A DNA stretch of 64,000 nucleotides from Lachnospiraceae bacterium. Its GTDB lineage: Bacteria > Bacillota > Clostridia > Lachnospirales > Lachnospiraceae. A model generated the notes under the pieces. That model had not been told where the DNA came from, did no database searches, and was given only the letters and a program-made list of their open reading frames with translations. This document shows positions 1-7,944 of the stretch, one piece after another (position 1 is the stretch's first letter; each line of letters begins with the position of its first letter). The stretch lies in assembly GCA_017624235.1 (NCBI GenBank), contig JAGANL010000002.1:1-64000 (forward strand). The letters are read 5' to 3'. Position numbers and translations under genes: made by a program.

Positions 1-92
1 GATGATTCTTTTTCTTTTGTTATTGACTCACATATTTCTAAATTTGATGAGAAATCACAATAATCACAGAAAACAAGTGTACCCAATCTCAT
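1..92. other. AT-rich segment abutting the 23S rRNA 3' end
   Basis: The sequence immediately 5' of the recognisable 23S tail does not resemble the conserved 23S region that should precede it: there is no sarcin-ricin loop and no 'TTACCGCTGGTGTACC' block. It is AT-rich and has no convincing ORF. It could be an intervening sequence inside the rRNA gene, the flank of a truncated rRNA remnant, or an assembly artefact at a repeated rRNA operon. The sequence alone does not decide. Confidence 0.5.
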
Positions 93-277
93 GGCAGAGT
101 AGCCAAGTCCGGCAGGGATAAACGCTGAAGGCATCTAAGCGTGAAGCCCCCCTCAAGATGAGATATCCCTCCGCAAGGTTAAGACCCCTTAGAGAGTATG
201 AGGTAGATAGGGCAGGGGTGTAAGCACAGTAATGTGTTCAGCTGACTGTCACTAATCGGTCGAGGGCTTATCCTAGA
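93..277 (+). rRNA. 23S ribosomal RNA, 3' end only (partial)
   Basis: The stretch matches the conserved last ~180 nt of bacterial 23S rRNA. It has the GGGATAAACGCTGAAGGCAT block, the CCTCAAGATGAGAT block, and the ending 'CTAATCGGTCGAGGGCTTA'. The 5' limit is approximate because similarity stops around 78-95. No 5S rRNA follows in the next 300 nt (no CGAACACGGAAGTTAAG-like block), so 5S is either elsewhere in the operon or this is a fragment. Identification of the rRNA tail is firm; whether it belongs to an intact gene is open. Confidence 0.9.
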
Positions 278-420
278 GACTGTTCGGAAGGAAGAGAGAG
301 CTCAGGAGAGATCCTGGGAGGATGGAAAGACATTTGGAAAGATAGAGAGAGGACGAAAGTTCATCTGTGTTCGGTTTTGAAGGTACGGAATTGGAAAATG
401 AAATAGTGTTTGGATTATGG

Positions 421-447
421 GCTGTAGCATTTGTTACAGCTTTTTTC
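421..447 (+). terminator. Rho-independent terminator of the rRNA operon
   Basis: Arms GCTGTAGC and GTTACAGC form an 8-bp stem (one G-U pair) with a short loop, followed directly by six T. It lies about 145 nt after the 23S end and before the cheV promoter. The 278-420 interval holds no gene that I can see. Confidence 0.75.
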
Positions 448-479
448 TATTTATGCTGTAACTTTTTGTATAAAAAGTC

Positions 480-508
480 TGTATTTTTAAAAAAATGTAT
501 GGTATAAT
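480..508 (+). promoter_or_regulatory. Putative sigma-A promoter for cheV
   Basis: A perfect TATAAT lies at 503-508 in an AT-rich stretch, about 64 nt before the cheV start. The -35 region at the right spacing (TGTATT at 480-485) is weak. Only the -10 is convincing. Confidence 0.45.
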
Positions 509-571
509 CAAAATAATTAGGAAACGATTCAGGGAACAGGCCTGTGAAAATAAAATAGAGAGGTGGATATA

Positions 572-1471
572 ATGGATACGAATATTCTGTTGGAAAGTGG
601 AACAAACGAACTTGAGGTATTAGAGTTTACGGTAGCGGGAAACTCTTATGGTATCAATGTTGCTAAGATTAAGGAAATTATTCAGTATCAGGAGGTAACT
701 CCGGTACCAAATGCACACCCCAGTATCGAAGGTATTTTTATGCCGCGTGATACCATGATTACGGCAATTGATTTAAGAAATTGTCTGCAGAGGGGCGAAT
801 CCAAAGCAGGCGGACTTTTCATCATTACGAATTTCAACAAGCTGGATATTGCTTTCCATGTAGATTCGGTAATCGGAATCCACAGAGTTTCCTGGAGAGA
901 TATTATTAAACCGGATTCTACAGTTTCCAGTGCAGAGGATGGCGTATCAACCGGTATTATTAAGTATGAGAATAAACTGATTATTATTCTGGATTTTGAA
1001 AAAATTGTAACAGATATTAATCCTGAGACCGGTTTAAAAGTTACAGAAATTGATGAGATTGGCAAAAATGTCAGCCGCGAAGATGTGGGTATTCTCATTG
1101 CGGAAGATTCTCCGTTGTTAAATAAGTTAATTGTGGATTCTTTGAAAAGAGCAGGTTATATTAATCTGATACATACAGAAAACGGGCAAGAAGCATGGAA
1201 CGTGCTTTGTGAATGTAAGAAGGATGGTACGTTAGCAGAACATGTGAATTGTGTGATTACAGATATTGAGATGCCGGAGATGGATGGTCATCGTCTGACC
1301 AAGCTGATTAAATCGGATGATGCTTTCAAAGGTATACCGGTTGTCATTTTCTCATCTCTTGTAAATGAAGAAATGCGTAGGAAGGGTGAGACTCTGGGAG
1401 CTGATGCACAGCTTTCCAAGCCCGAGATTGGTGATTTGGTGCGGGAAATTGATAAGCTGGTTCTTGTGTAA
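572..1471 (+). CDS. cheV: Chemotaxis coupling protein CheV (CheW-REC)
   Basis: CheV couples chemoreceptors to the CheA kinase and damps signalling when its receiver domain is phosphorylated. The 299-aa protein has a CheW-like domain (about residues 12-150) and a C-terminal receiver domain (about 175-297). The receiver has the acidic pair in 'ILIAEDS', phosphoacceptor Asp231 in 'TDIEMPEMDG' and the conserved Lys in 'LSKPE'. I chose ATG 572 because AGGTGG sits 5 nt before it; an in-frame GTG at 563 overlaps that ribosome binding site. It is a single-gene unit with its own -10 box and terminator. A separate cheR lies at 18.1 kb, so chemotaxis genes are dispersed here. Confidence 0.93.
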   Translation: MDTNILLESGTNELEVLEFTVAGNSYGINVAKIKEIIQYQEVTPVPNAHPSIEGIFMPRDTMITAIDLRNCLQRGESKAGGLFIITNFNKLDIAFHVDSVIGIHRVSWRDIIKPDSTVSSAEDGVSTGIIKYENKLIIILDFEKIVTDINPETGLKVTEIDEIGKNVSREDVGILIAEDSPLLNKLIVDSLKRAGYINLIHTENGQEAWNVLCECKKDGTLAEHVNCVITDIEMPEMDGHRLTKLIKSDDAFKGIPVVIFSSLVNEEMRRKGETLGADAQLSKPEIGDLVREIDKLVLV

Positions 1472-1481
1472 GGAAAAGAAG

Positions 1482-1507
1482 AGAGTCTGTAACAGGACTC
1501 TTTTTTT
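1482..1507 (+). terminator. Terminator after cheV
   Basis: AGAGTC and GACTCT arms form a stem that extends by a G-U pair around an 8-nt loop and is followed by a run of T. It separates cheV from the next gene. Confidence 0.8.
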
Positions 1508-1551
1508 CGTATATTGGATGGGACAGCAGGAAAGGAAAACGGAGAGCGATA

Positions 1552-2334
1552 GTGGAGACAGTCGAAGATTTGAAGAAGAGTATAGCGGACGCAGAGATGG
1601 TATTGGTCGGTATAGGAGAGGAATTTGAGACAGATTGGGAAAAAATGAAAGGTATACAGCCCTATGCAGAATGGCTGGCAGAAATAGCCCAAAAGGAGGA
1701 TGCGAAATGGCTGATTCCTTATATCCGGGCACATTATCTGGAGCAGATGGATGATGAGAGGTTGAGAGAAGCATATAGCAGTCTGAATAGACTTCTCGAA
1801 AAGAAAAATTATTTTCTGGTATCTCTTTGTACGGATGGAAGAATGGAAAAGCTGAAGTGGAAAGAAGACCGGCTGGTATTTCCGTGCGGGGGATATACAA
1901 AGCTGCAATGTGAAAATTGTAAAGCAGAACTGACAGATGCCGGACAGACGGTCGATGCGGTGATACAGAAATGTCAGCAGCAGGTGGGAAGCCTGGAAAG
2001 GATAGAACGCCCTGTATGTCGCCATTGTGGAGCAAAATTGGAATTTAACAATATTTATTTTGCAGAAGAGTATGATGAAACTGGATATTTACCGGCATGG
2101 GATATTTATATGAAATGGCTGCAGGGAACGATTAACAGGAAATTGTGTGTCATAGAGCTTGGAGTAGGCTTAAAGTTTCCATCAGTCATCCGCTGGCCAT
2201 TTGAAAAGGCTGCATTTTTTAATCAGAAGGCATCCTTTTTCCGTGTACACAGCAGACTGTATCAGATGAGTGAGGAATTGGCAGATAGAGGAGTGTCCAT
2301 TGCACAGAATCCGATAGACTTTTTACGGAATTAG
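1552..2334 (+). CDS. Degenerate sirtuin-like (Sir2/SirTM-related) protein
   Basis: The 260-aa protein follows the layout of macrodomain-linked sirtuins: an N-terminal 'ADAEMVLVGIG' strand-loop, a 'NYFLVS' strand, two zinc-binding pairs (CENC, CRHC), then an 'IELGV...FPSVIRWPFE' block like the 'LELGVG..TPGIIKYPF' signature. The NAD-binding and catalytic motifs look lost: the expected GAGAGLS reads GIGEEFE, TTNVDH reads SLCTDG, and QGDYG reads CGGYT. I infer a structural or regulatory Zn protein without deacetylase or ADP-ribosyltransferase activity. The start is GTG 1552 with GGAG 8 nt upstream; no ATG start lies nearby. It stands alone between cheV and a membrane protein. Family is moderately sure; function is unknown. 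Confidence 0.65.
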   Translation: METVEDLKKSIADAEMVLVGIGEEFETDWEKMKGIQPYAEWLAEIAQKEDAKWLIPYIRAHYLEQMDDERLREAYSSLNRLLEKKNYFLVSLCTDGRMEKLKWKEDRLVFPCGGYTKLQCENCKAELTDAGQTVDAVIQKCQQQVGSLERIERPVCRHCGAKLEFNNIYFAEEYDETGYLPAWDIYMKWLQGTINRKLCVIELGVGLKFPSVIRWPFEKAAFFNQKASFFRVHSRLYQMSEELADRGVSIAQNPIDFLRN

Positions 2335-2354
2335 TTTGTCTCATATAGCCAAAT

Positions 2355-2493
2355 ATGATATAATGAGCCTTGCGACGATGTGCGCTTGCGGACATCGGCA
2401 TAAGGCGAAAAAACGCATCGAGCCGTCAGGCGAGATGATATAATGAGGCTTGCGGCGATGTGCGCTTGCGGACATCGACATAAGGCGAAAAAA
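2355..2493. repeat. Two direct copies of a 59-bp intergenic repeat
   Basis: Copies at 2355-2413 and 2435-2493 differ at three positions and are separated by 21 bp, an 80-bp period. Each begins with a TATAAT-containing segment and holds an inverted repeat, CGATGT...ACATCG, around a GC-rich centre. The second copy ends directly before the ribosome binding site of the next gene. It looks like a small palindromic repeat family, or a local duplication of a promoter/leader. Confidence 0.85.
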
Positions 2494-2509
2494 ACTTGGA
2501 GGAAATCCA

Positions 2510-4180
2510 ATGGGTTCAAATGAGGATTATTTAGATAACCTGCTTCAGTCCATGCTGGCGGAAGAAGGGGAGGCAGAAGCACAGAAGAGTCTGATTGATT
2601 CCGGTGAAACGGACAATGCCCAGGAAAATGAGGAAGTGGATCTGGATGCGCTGCTCAATAGTCTGGAAGGCATTGAAGACATTGTGCAGGAGAATGCCCA
2701 AGAGAAAGAGCAGGAAGAGACGGAAGAAGCGGAAAAAGATATCTGGGCGGTGGAAGAAGACGCAGCAGCTGAAGAGCAGCCGGAGAAAGAGCAGGATGAA
2801 ACCGGTGAGGATCAGGCAGAAACCAAAATGCTCAGTCCGGAAGAAATAGAAGCGATGTTTGCACAGATGGATGCGGAAGAGGCTTTGGAAGCCGGGCAGG
2901 AATCGGATGAGAAAATGTATTCGGATGAGGAGCTGCAGGAAGACGACGCGGAGAGTGGTGAATCGGAGGATGATCTGTTGGCGATGCTGGAGGGGATGGA
3001 AGAGCAGGATCCCGATTTAAATGAGATTAACAGTTTGTTAGAAAAGTCCGACCATCATGAAGCGGTTGACGATGATGTAATGGCTCTTCTGGATGAGGAC
3101 GAAGAAGCACAGGTATATCCTGCTTTTGAAATGGATGAAGCAGAACAGACTGATAGCGTGGATGATTCAGAGGCTTCGGAGAAACCGGAGAAATCTCGTC
3201 GAAAAAGAAAGGAACGGAAAAAGAGGGAAAAGGTGAAGGCTCCGAAAGAAAAGGCGGTCAAGGAAAAAAAGGAGGGGTTCTTTTCCAGATTATTTAAGGC
3301 CCTGACGGAAGAAGAGGAAAAAGTAAATACAGCAGATACCTATGATATGAATGCGGAGAATGAGGCAATTCTGCAGGAAATGGAACAGGAGGATGCCGCA
3401 ACCATTCCGGAGAAAAAGGGAAAGAAACCAAAAAAGGAGAAGAAAAAGAAAGAAAAGGAGCCCAAAAAGGAGAAGGCGAAAAAAGAGAAAAAACCAAAGA
3501 AGGAGAAGGTGAAAAAGGAAAAAGTACCGAAAGCACCTGCTCCGAAGGGAAAACCGCTGCCGAAAAAGAAGACGGCTGTTGTAGTTCTGTTTGCAGCGAC
3601 TGTTTTTGCAGCAGTTATGCTGTTTAGTGACTTTGTTCCGGGAATCATGGAGATACGGAAAGCCAGAGAAGCATTTGAGCAGGCAGATTACGAGACGACA
3701 TTTGCACTGCTGGCTGGCAGGGAACACAGGGAAGAAGAGGAAAACATATATCAGGCATCGTTGCTTGTAGCACAGATGCAGCGTTCGATGGATTCCTATT
3801 TGAATTACCAGAGGATGGGCATGGATATTCAGGCTTTGGATGCGTTGATCAAGGGTATCGGAAAATATGAAGAGGTATCAGCCGAGGCAGGTGAATTAGG
3901 TATACAGTCCAGAGTAGACGAAATATATACTGCAATCTTATCTGCATTAGATAGTGCTTACGGAATTTCAGAGGACGAGGCAAAAGAGATTTTTGCAGAA
4001 AAGGAGGATGATGTATATTATACGATTGCACTGAAGCGGGTACTGGGAATGGAGATTCCGGCAATAGGACATCAGGGAACGGAGTCTGCGGACGGCATGA
4101 TACAGGAAGTTGTTTCGGAGGAAGATGTTCCACAGGAAGATATGTTGGATGCAGAGAATGATTTTCTGAATGATTATTAG
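2510..4180 (+). CDS. Large highly charged single-pass membrane protein, function unknown
   Basis: The 556-aa protein has three parts. Residues 1-230 are very acidic (Glu/Asp/Gln-rich, low complexity). Residues about 235-350 are Lys/Glu-rich with repeated KKEKKPKKEK-type blocks. One hydrophobic helix follows at about 356-376 ('VVVLFAATVFAAVMLF'). The last ~180 residues are helical and TPR-like ('AREAFEQADYETTFALLAG') and probably lie outside the membrane. I chose ATG 2510 because TGGAGG lies 7 nt upstream; the longer frame runs into the upstream repeat. I recognise no family. The polarity suggests a cytoplasmic charged region tethered to an extracellular helical domain. Confidence 0.8.
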   Translation: MGSNEDYLDNLLQSMLAEEGEAEAQKSLIDSGETDNAQENEEVDLDALLNSLEGIEDIVQENAQEKEQEETEEAEKDIWAVEEDAAAEEQPEKEQDETGEDQAETKMLSPEEIEAMFAQMDAEEALEAGQESDEKMYSDEELQEDDAESGESEDDLLAMLEGMEEQDPDLNEINSLLEKSDHHEAVDDDVMALLDEDEEAQVYPAFEMDEAEQTDSVDDSEASEKPEKSRRKRKERKKREKVKAPKEKAVKEKKEGFFSRLFKALTEEEEKVNTADTYDMNAENEAILQEMEQEDAATIPEKKGKKPKKEKKKKEKEPKKEKAKKEKKPKKEKVKKEKVPKAPAPKGKPLPKKKTAVVVLFAATVFAAVMLFSDFVPGIMEIRKAREAFEQADYETTFALLAGREHREEEENIYQASLLVAQMQRSMDSYLNYQRMGMDIQALDALIKGIGKYEEVSAEAGELGIQSRVDEIYTAILSALDSAYGISEDEAKEIFAEKEDDVYYTIALKRVLGMEIPAIGHQGTESADGMIQEVVSEEDVPQEDMLDAENDFLNDY

Positions 4181-4218
4181 GATTTGCTCAGCAGCTCATT
4201 AGGAGGGAAGAAATTTTC

Positions 4219-4248
4219 TTGACAGATTTCAGACAATTGTAGTATGAT
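4219..4248 (+). promoter_or_regulatory. Strong sigma-A promoter of the structured RNA
   Basis: A perfect TTGACA (4219-4224) and TATGAT (4243-4248) are spaced by 18 bp. Transcription should begin near 4255, more than 440 nt ahead of the speA start codon. Confidence 0.75.
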
Positions 4249-4254
4249 TGTTCA

Positions 4255-4515
4255 TGTATTTGAGACAAAAGAGTAGGGTACTATTTTATCCTAAGGTCTT
4301 AAAAGCGATTATTACGGACCACTCCTTCGGGAGTTAAGGCCATACGGATAGCCGGGTCCACTGCCGACAGGCGAGCATTCGCCTTATTGATTGAGTTAAA
4401 AGCTCAGTTTTATAGGTTGGTTACTTTATAACCGAAATGCGTAATTACGCAAACTTGTGAAATGGTCAATAAAGAGTGGTAAAAGTATTATTGCTACATA
4501 GACTCTAAGTACCCG
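4255..4515 (+). ncRNA. Structured RNA of uncertain family before speA (raiA-like candidate)
   Basis: A non-coding stretch of about 260 nt is rich in hairpins. GGACC 4316-4320 pairs with GGTCC 4355-4359 and encloses ACTCC-TTCG-GGAGT. Further hairpins are AGGCGA/TCGCCT (4369-4384), TGAGTT/AGCTCA (4392-4406), GGTTA/TAACC (4419-4433) and the palindrome TGCGTAATTACGCA (4438-4451). GGGTACT (4276-4282) can close the whole by pairing with AGTACCC (4508-4514), or alternatively with AGTATT (4484-4489). It is not 6S (found elsewhere here), RNase P, tmRNA or SRP by their conserved blocks. Size and clade fit the clostridial raiA motif, but I cannot confirm this. It may be a stand-alone RNA or a long leader. 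Confidence 0.6.
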
Positions 4516-4619
4516 ATATCGAATCTGATCAAATTGTCAACAGAGATAGAAGACGAAGCTCTTGGTTTAAGGTTATCGTTTTTCTGTTTTTGTAGGCAGG
4601 CCATAAGAGGATGATAGAA

Positions 4620-4650
4620 AGCAGGTTGTTGTAATGCAGCCTGCTTTTTT
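4620..4650 (+). terminator. Terminator between the structured RNA and speA
   Basis: AGCAGG (4620-4625) and CCTGCT (4640-4645) pair and are followed by a T run, 50 nt before the speA start. It ends the upstream RNA or works as an attenuator for the polyamine operon. I see no clear promoter between it and speA, so read-through is plausible. Confidence 0.8.
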
Positions 4651-4700
4651 GCTTTGCAAGGGCGCTTGGAGCATGTTATCTGAGGAGAGGAAAAGGGAGT

Positions 4701-6158
4701 ATGGAAAAAGACGTAAAAATGGACCAGAATCGTGCACCAATCTATGAGGCCCTTCAGACATTCCGTCATATGCGTGTGGTACCTTTTGATGTTCCGGGAC
4801 ATAAGCATGGGCGCGGTAATCCGGAGCTTGCGGAATTTTTGGGTGAACAGTGTGTTAGCGTGGATGTGAACAGTATGAAGCCTCTGGATAATCTGTGCCA
4901 TCCAATCTCTGTAATCCGTGAAGCAGAGGAATTGACAGCAGAAGCCTTTGGAGCGGCACATGCCTTTCTGATGGTTGGAGGAACGACAAGCTCTGTACAA
5001 ACTATGGTGTTATCTGTATGTAAACGCGGCGACAAGATTATTCTGCCCAGAAATGTTCATCGGAGTGTCATCAATGCATTGGTTCTTTGTGGTGCAGTTC
5101 CGGTATATGTAAACCCGGAAGTAGACATCAGACTTGGTATTTCACTTGGTATGCGGAGAGAGCAGGTGGCGAAAGCAATCGAAAAGCATCCGGATGCAGT
5201 TGCAGTTCTTGTCAATAATCCTACTTATTACGGTATTTGCAGTGATTTAAAGGCAATTGTCAAAATGGCACATGATGCGGGAATGTATTGTCTAGCAGAT
5301 GAAGCGCATGGTACACACTTTTATTTTGGAGAACATATGCCGGCTTCGGCGATGGCCGCGGGTGCTGATTTGGCTGCCGTATCGATGCATAAGAGTGGAG
5401 GAAGTCTGACGCAGTCGAGTCTTCTTTTGACGGGACCCAATATCAATCCGGGACATGTCAGACAGATTATTAACCTGACGCAAACGACATCCGGCAGTTA
5501 TCTTTTGATGTCCAGTTTGGATATCAGCAGACGGAATCTTGCCCTCCGGGGGAAAGAGGTGTTTGCGAAGGTGGTGTCTATGGCACAGTATGCAAGAGAA
5601 GAGATCAATGCGATTGGTGGATATTATGCGTTTGGAAGAGAATTGATTAATGGAAATTCTGTTTTTGACTTTGATCCGACCAAGTTGAGTGTACACACCA
5701 GAGATATTGGTCTGGCAGGAATTGAAGTATATGATATTTTACGTGATGAATATGATATCCAGATTGAATTTGGTGATATTGGAAATATTCTTGCCTATCT
5801 GTCAATAGGAGATCGGCCGCAGGATCTGGAGCGGCTGGTAAGCGCGCTTGCGGAAATCCACCGTAGATATCAGACAGACAGCAGCGGACTTCTCAGTCAG
5901 GAGTATATTGATCCGGAGGTCGTAATCAGTCCGCAGGAGGCTTTTTACGCAAATAAGAAAAGTATTCCGCTGGAGGAAAGCGTTGGTTGCGTTTGTAGTG
6001 AATTTGTCATGTGTTATCCACCGGGTATACCGATTTTGGCGCCGGGAGAACGTATAACAAAAGAGATACTGGATTATATTCAATATGCAAAGATTAAGGG
6101 GTGCTCCATGACCGGACCAGAGGATTCGGAGATATTGAATATCAATGTATTGCGGTAA
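4701..6158 (+). CDS. speA: Orn/Lys/Arg decarboxylase family, probably arginine decarboxylase
   Basis: This PLP enzyme removes CO2 from a basic amino acid. The 485-aa size and fold-type I layout match the short Bacillus/Clostridia SpeA-type decarboxylases. The PLP aldimine motif 'SMHKSGG' gives Lys231, and the preceding 'ADEAHGTH' supplies the cofactor Asp and His. Substrate choice between arginine and lysine cannot be read from motifs alone. The neighbouring agmatinase gene argues strongly for arginine, making agmatine. ATG 4701 has AGGAGAGG about 10 nt upstream. It is the first gene of a five-gene polyamine operon, with an RNA element and terminator upstream. Confidence 0.88.
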   Translation: MEKDVKMDQNRAPIYEALQTFRHMRVVPFDVPGHKHGRGNPELAEFLGEQCVSVDVNSMKPLDNLCHPISVIREAEELTAEAFGAAHAFLMVGGTTSSVQTMVLSVCKRGDKIILPRNVHRSVINALVLCGAVPVYVNPEVDIRLGISLGMRREQVAKAIEKHPDAVAVLVNNPTYYGICSDLKAIVKMAHDAGMYCLADEAHGTHFYFGEHMPASAMAAGADLAAVSMHKSGGSLTQSSLLLTGPNINPGHVRQIINLTQTTSGSYLLMSSLDISRRNLALRGKEVFAKVVSMAQYAREEINAIGGYYAFGRELINGNSVFDFDPTKLSVHTRDIGLAGIEVYDILRDEYDIQIEFGDIGNILAYLSIGDRPQDLERLVSALAEIHRRYQTDSSGLLSQEYIDPEVVISPQEAFYANKKSIPLEESVGCVCSEFVMCYPPGIPILAPGERITKEILDYIQYAKIKGCSMTGPEDSEILNINVLR

Positions 6159-6170
6159 GGAGGGAAAGCG

Positions 6171-7022
6171 TTGGAATTATGGTTTAGTGAATTTCATGCA
6201 CCGGATGTAAAGCACAGCATACGGGTAGACAGACATTTATATTCACATAAGAGTGATTATCAGCAGATTGATATTTTTGACACACCGGAATTTGGACGTA
6301 TGCTGACGTTGGATGGAAATGTCATGCTGACAGAGAGAGATGAATTTATCTATGATGAAATGATTACACATGTTCCGATGGCAGTTCATCCGAATGTCAG
6401 GGATGTGTTGGTAATTGGTGCCGGTGACGGAGGCGTTGTCAAAGAGCTTACCAGATATAGCAGTATTCAGAAAATTGATCTTGTGGAAATGGATGAGCAG
6501 GTAATTGAGGCGTGCAGAACCTATCTTCCGGAAAATGCCTGCAGGTTGGATGATCCAAGGGTGCACATTTATTTTGATAATGCACTTCGATTTATCAGAC
6601 GCTGTAAGGAGGAATATGACCTGATTATTGTGGATTCCACGGATCCGTTTGGACCGTCGGAAGGATTTTTTACGAGGGAATTTTACGGTATATGTTATAA
6701 TGCGCTTCGCGAAGATGGCATTATGGTCAATCAGCAGGGCAGTCCTTTTTATAAGCACGATGCAGAGGAAATCAAACGCTGCCATAAACGGATCGTCACT
6801 ACATTTCCGGTCAGCAGAGTATATCAGGCCCATATTCCGACGTATGCAGCCGGCTATTGGCTCTTTGGATTTGCAAGCAAAAAATATCATCCCATTGATG
6901 ATTTTGATGCAGACAGATGGAAGCAGCTGGATCTGGAGACTCAGTATTACACGACCAGATTGCACATAGGGGCGTTTTACCTGCCTGCTTTTCTGGAAAA
7001 AATGCTTGAGGAGGTAGAGTAA
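6171..7022 (+). CDS. speE: Spermidine synthase family (polyamine aminopropyltransferase)
   Basis: SpeE proteins transfer an aminopropyl group from decarboxylated S-adenosylmethionine to putrescine. The 283-aa protein has the SAM-binding 'GAGDGG' (residues 83-88), the acidic 'VEMDEQV' strand end and 'DSTDPFGPSEGFF', which holds the catalytic Asp region. The start is TTG 6171, with AAGGAGGGA 7 nt upstream and no nearby ATG. It lies 12 nt after speA. No S-adenosylmethionine decarboxylase (speD) is in the window, and the same operon also carries the carboxyspermidine route, so its exact substrate is uncertain. Confidence 0.9.
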   Translation: MELWFSEFHAPDVKHSIRVDRHLYSHKSDYQQIDIFDTPEFGRMLTLDGNVMLTERDEFIYDEMITHVPMAVHPNVRDVLVIGAGDGGVVKELTRYSSIQKIDLVEMDEQVIEACRTYLPENACRLDDPRVHIYFDNALRFIRRCKEEYDLIIVDSTDPFGPSEGFFTREFYGICYNALREDGIMVNQQGSPFYKHDAEEIKRCHKRIVTTFPVSRVYQAHIPTYAAGYWLFGFASKKYHPIDDFDADRWKQLDLETQYYTTRLHIGAFYLPAFLEKMLEEVE

Positions 7023-7023
7023 G

Positions 7024-7878
7024 GTGAAGAAAAATGTGGAAACCTTTATCGGTTGTGAGGCGGAATATGAGGATGCGAAAATGGTTTTGTTCGGAGCGCC
7101 CTTTGACTCCACTACGAGCTTTCGTCCTGGAGCCAGATTCGGACCATCGGCAATCCGTCATGAAAGCTTCGGACTAGAGATGTACAGCATCTATCAGGAT
7201 AAGGATCTGAAGGATATACCGGTCTTTGACAGCGGGGATTTGGAGCTGTGCTTTGGAAGCAGTGAGTCGGCACTTTCGGATATTGAAGCGCATACGGGAC
7301 AGATTTTGAAAGACCGGAAGCTGCCGATTATGATCGGTGGAGAACATTTGGTGACGTTGGGGGCAGTCAGGGCTGTATGGAAAAATTATCCGGATCTGCA
7401 TATAATTCATTTTGATGCACATGCGGATCTGCGGGATGATTATCTAGGGGCAACCCTGAGTCATGCCTGTGTACTGCGGCGGTGTCATGAGTTAGTGGGA
7501 GATGGTAGGATCCATCAGTTTTGTATTCGAAGTGGTGAAAAAAATGAATTTGAATTTGCAGGAGGACATACAGACCTGCACCCGTTTCATTTTGAGGGAT
7601 TGAAGGAAGTCGTTGAATGGCTGATAGAAGCCAAAGCTCCGGTGTATTTTACCATAGATTTGGATTGCCTAGATCCGGCAGCATTTCCGGGAACCGGAAC
7701 ACCGGAGGCGGGCGGGGTTACCTTTCTGCAGCTGTTTGATGCTATCTGCGAGGTTTGCAGGACCAATGTGGTAGGTGCGGATATCAATGAGCTGGCACCG
7801 ATGCTGGATGCCAGCGGCGTTTCTACAGCGACTGCCTGTAAAGTGCTTCGGGAGCTTTTATTGGCTCTCGGCGAATGA
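7024..7878 (+). CDS. speB: Agmatinase (ureohydrolase family)
   Basis: Agmatinase hydrolyses agmatine to putrescine and urea with two Mn2+ ions. The 284-aa protein shows the ureohydrolase metal motifs: GGEH (105-108), DAHAD (131-135) and 'DLDCLDPAAFPG' (from Asp212). The start is GTG 7024, one base after the speE stop, with GAGGAGG in the end of speE. Together with the decarboxylase upstream this gives arginine to agmatine to putrescine. Formiminoglutamase or arginase are less likely given the neighbours. Confidence 0.93.
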   Translation: MKKNVETFIGCEAEYEDAKMVLFGAPFDSTTSFRPGARFGPSAIRHESFGLEMYSIYQDKDLKDIPVFDSGDLELCFGSSESALSDIEAHTGQILKDRKLPIMIGGEHLVTLGAVRAVWKNYPDLHIIHFDAHADLRDDYLGATLSHACVLRRCHELVGDGRIHQFCIRSGEKNEFEFAGGHTDLHPFHFEGLKEVVEWLIEAKAPVYFTIDLDCLDPAAFPGTGTPEAGGVTFLQLFDAICEVCRTNVVGADINELAPMLDASGVSTATACKVLRELLLALGE

Positions 7879-7944
7879 TATTGGATAAAGAATCAAGGGA
7901 ATATCCTTTCTTTACAGATTACAAGAAAAAGGAGATGTGAAATA

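Noticed and set aside
278..420. Possible 5S rRNA or tRNA after 23S
   Set aside because: No 5S conserved blocks and no tRNA T-arm (GGTTCRANYCC) or acceptor pairing were found.
2450..2509. Earlier start for the large charged protein
   Set aside because: It would lie inside the repeat copy and lacks a ribosome binding site; ATG 2510 follows TGGAGG.
4255..4650. Lysine riboswitch or other known riboswitch before speA
   Set aside because: I could not find the conserved blocks of lysine, glycine, SAM, TPP, cobalamin, purine, GEMM or ykkC riboswitches.
4494..5000. Long antisense frame over the start of speA
   Set aside because: It is a shadow of speA codons on the other strand, with no family resemblance or ribosome binding site.
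6243..7112. 289-codon antisense frame opposite speE
   Set aside because: It mirrors the speE coding frame; the plus-strand protein has full SAM-binding motifs.
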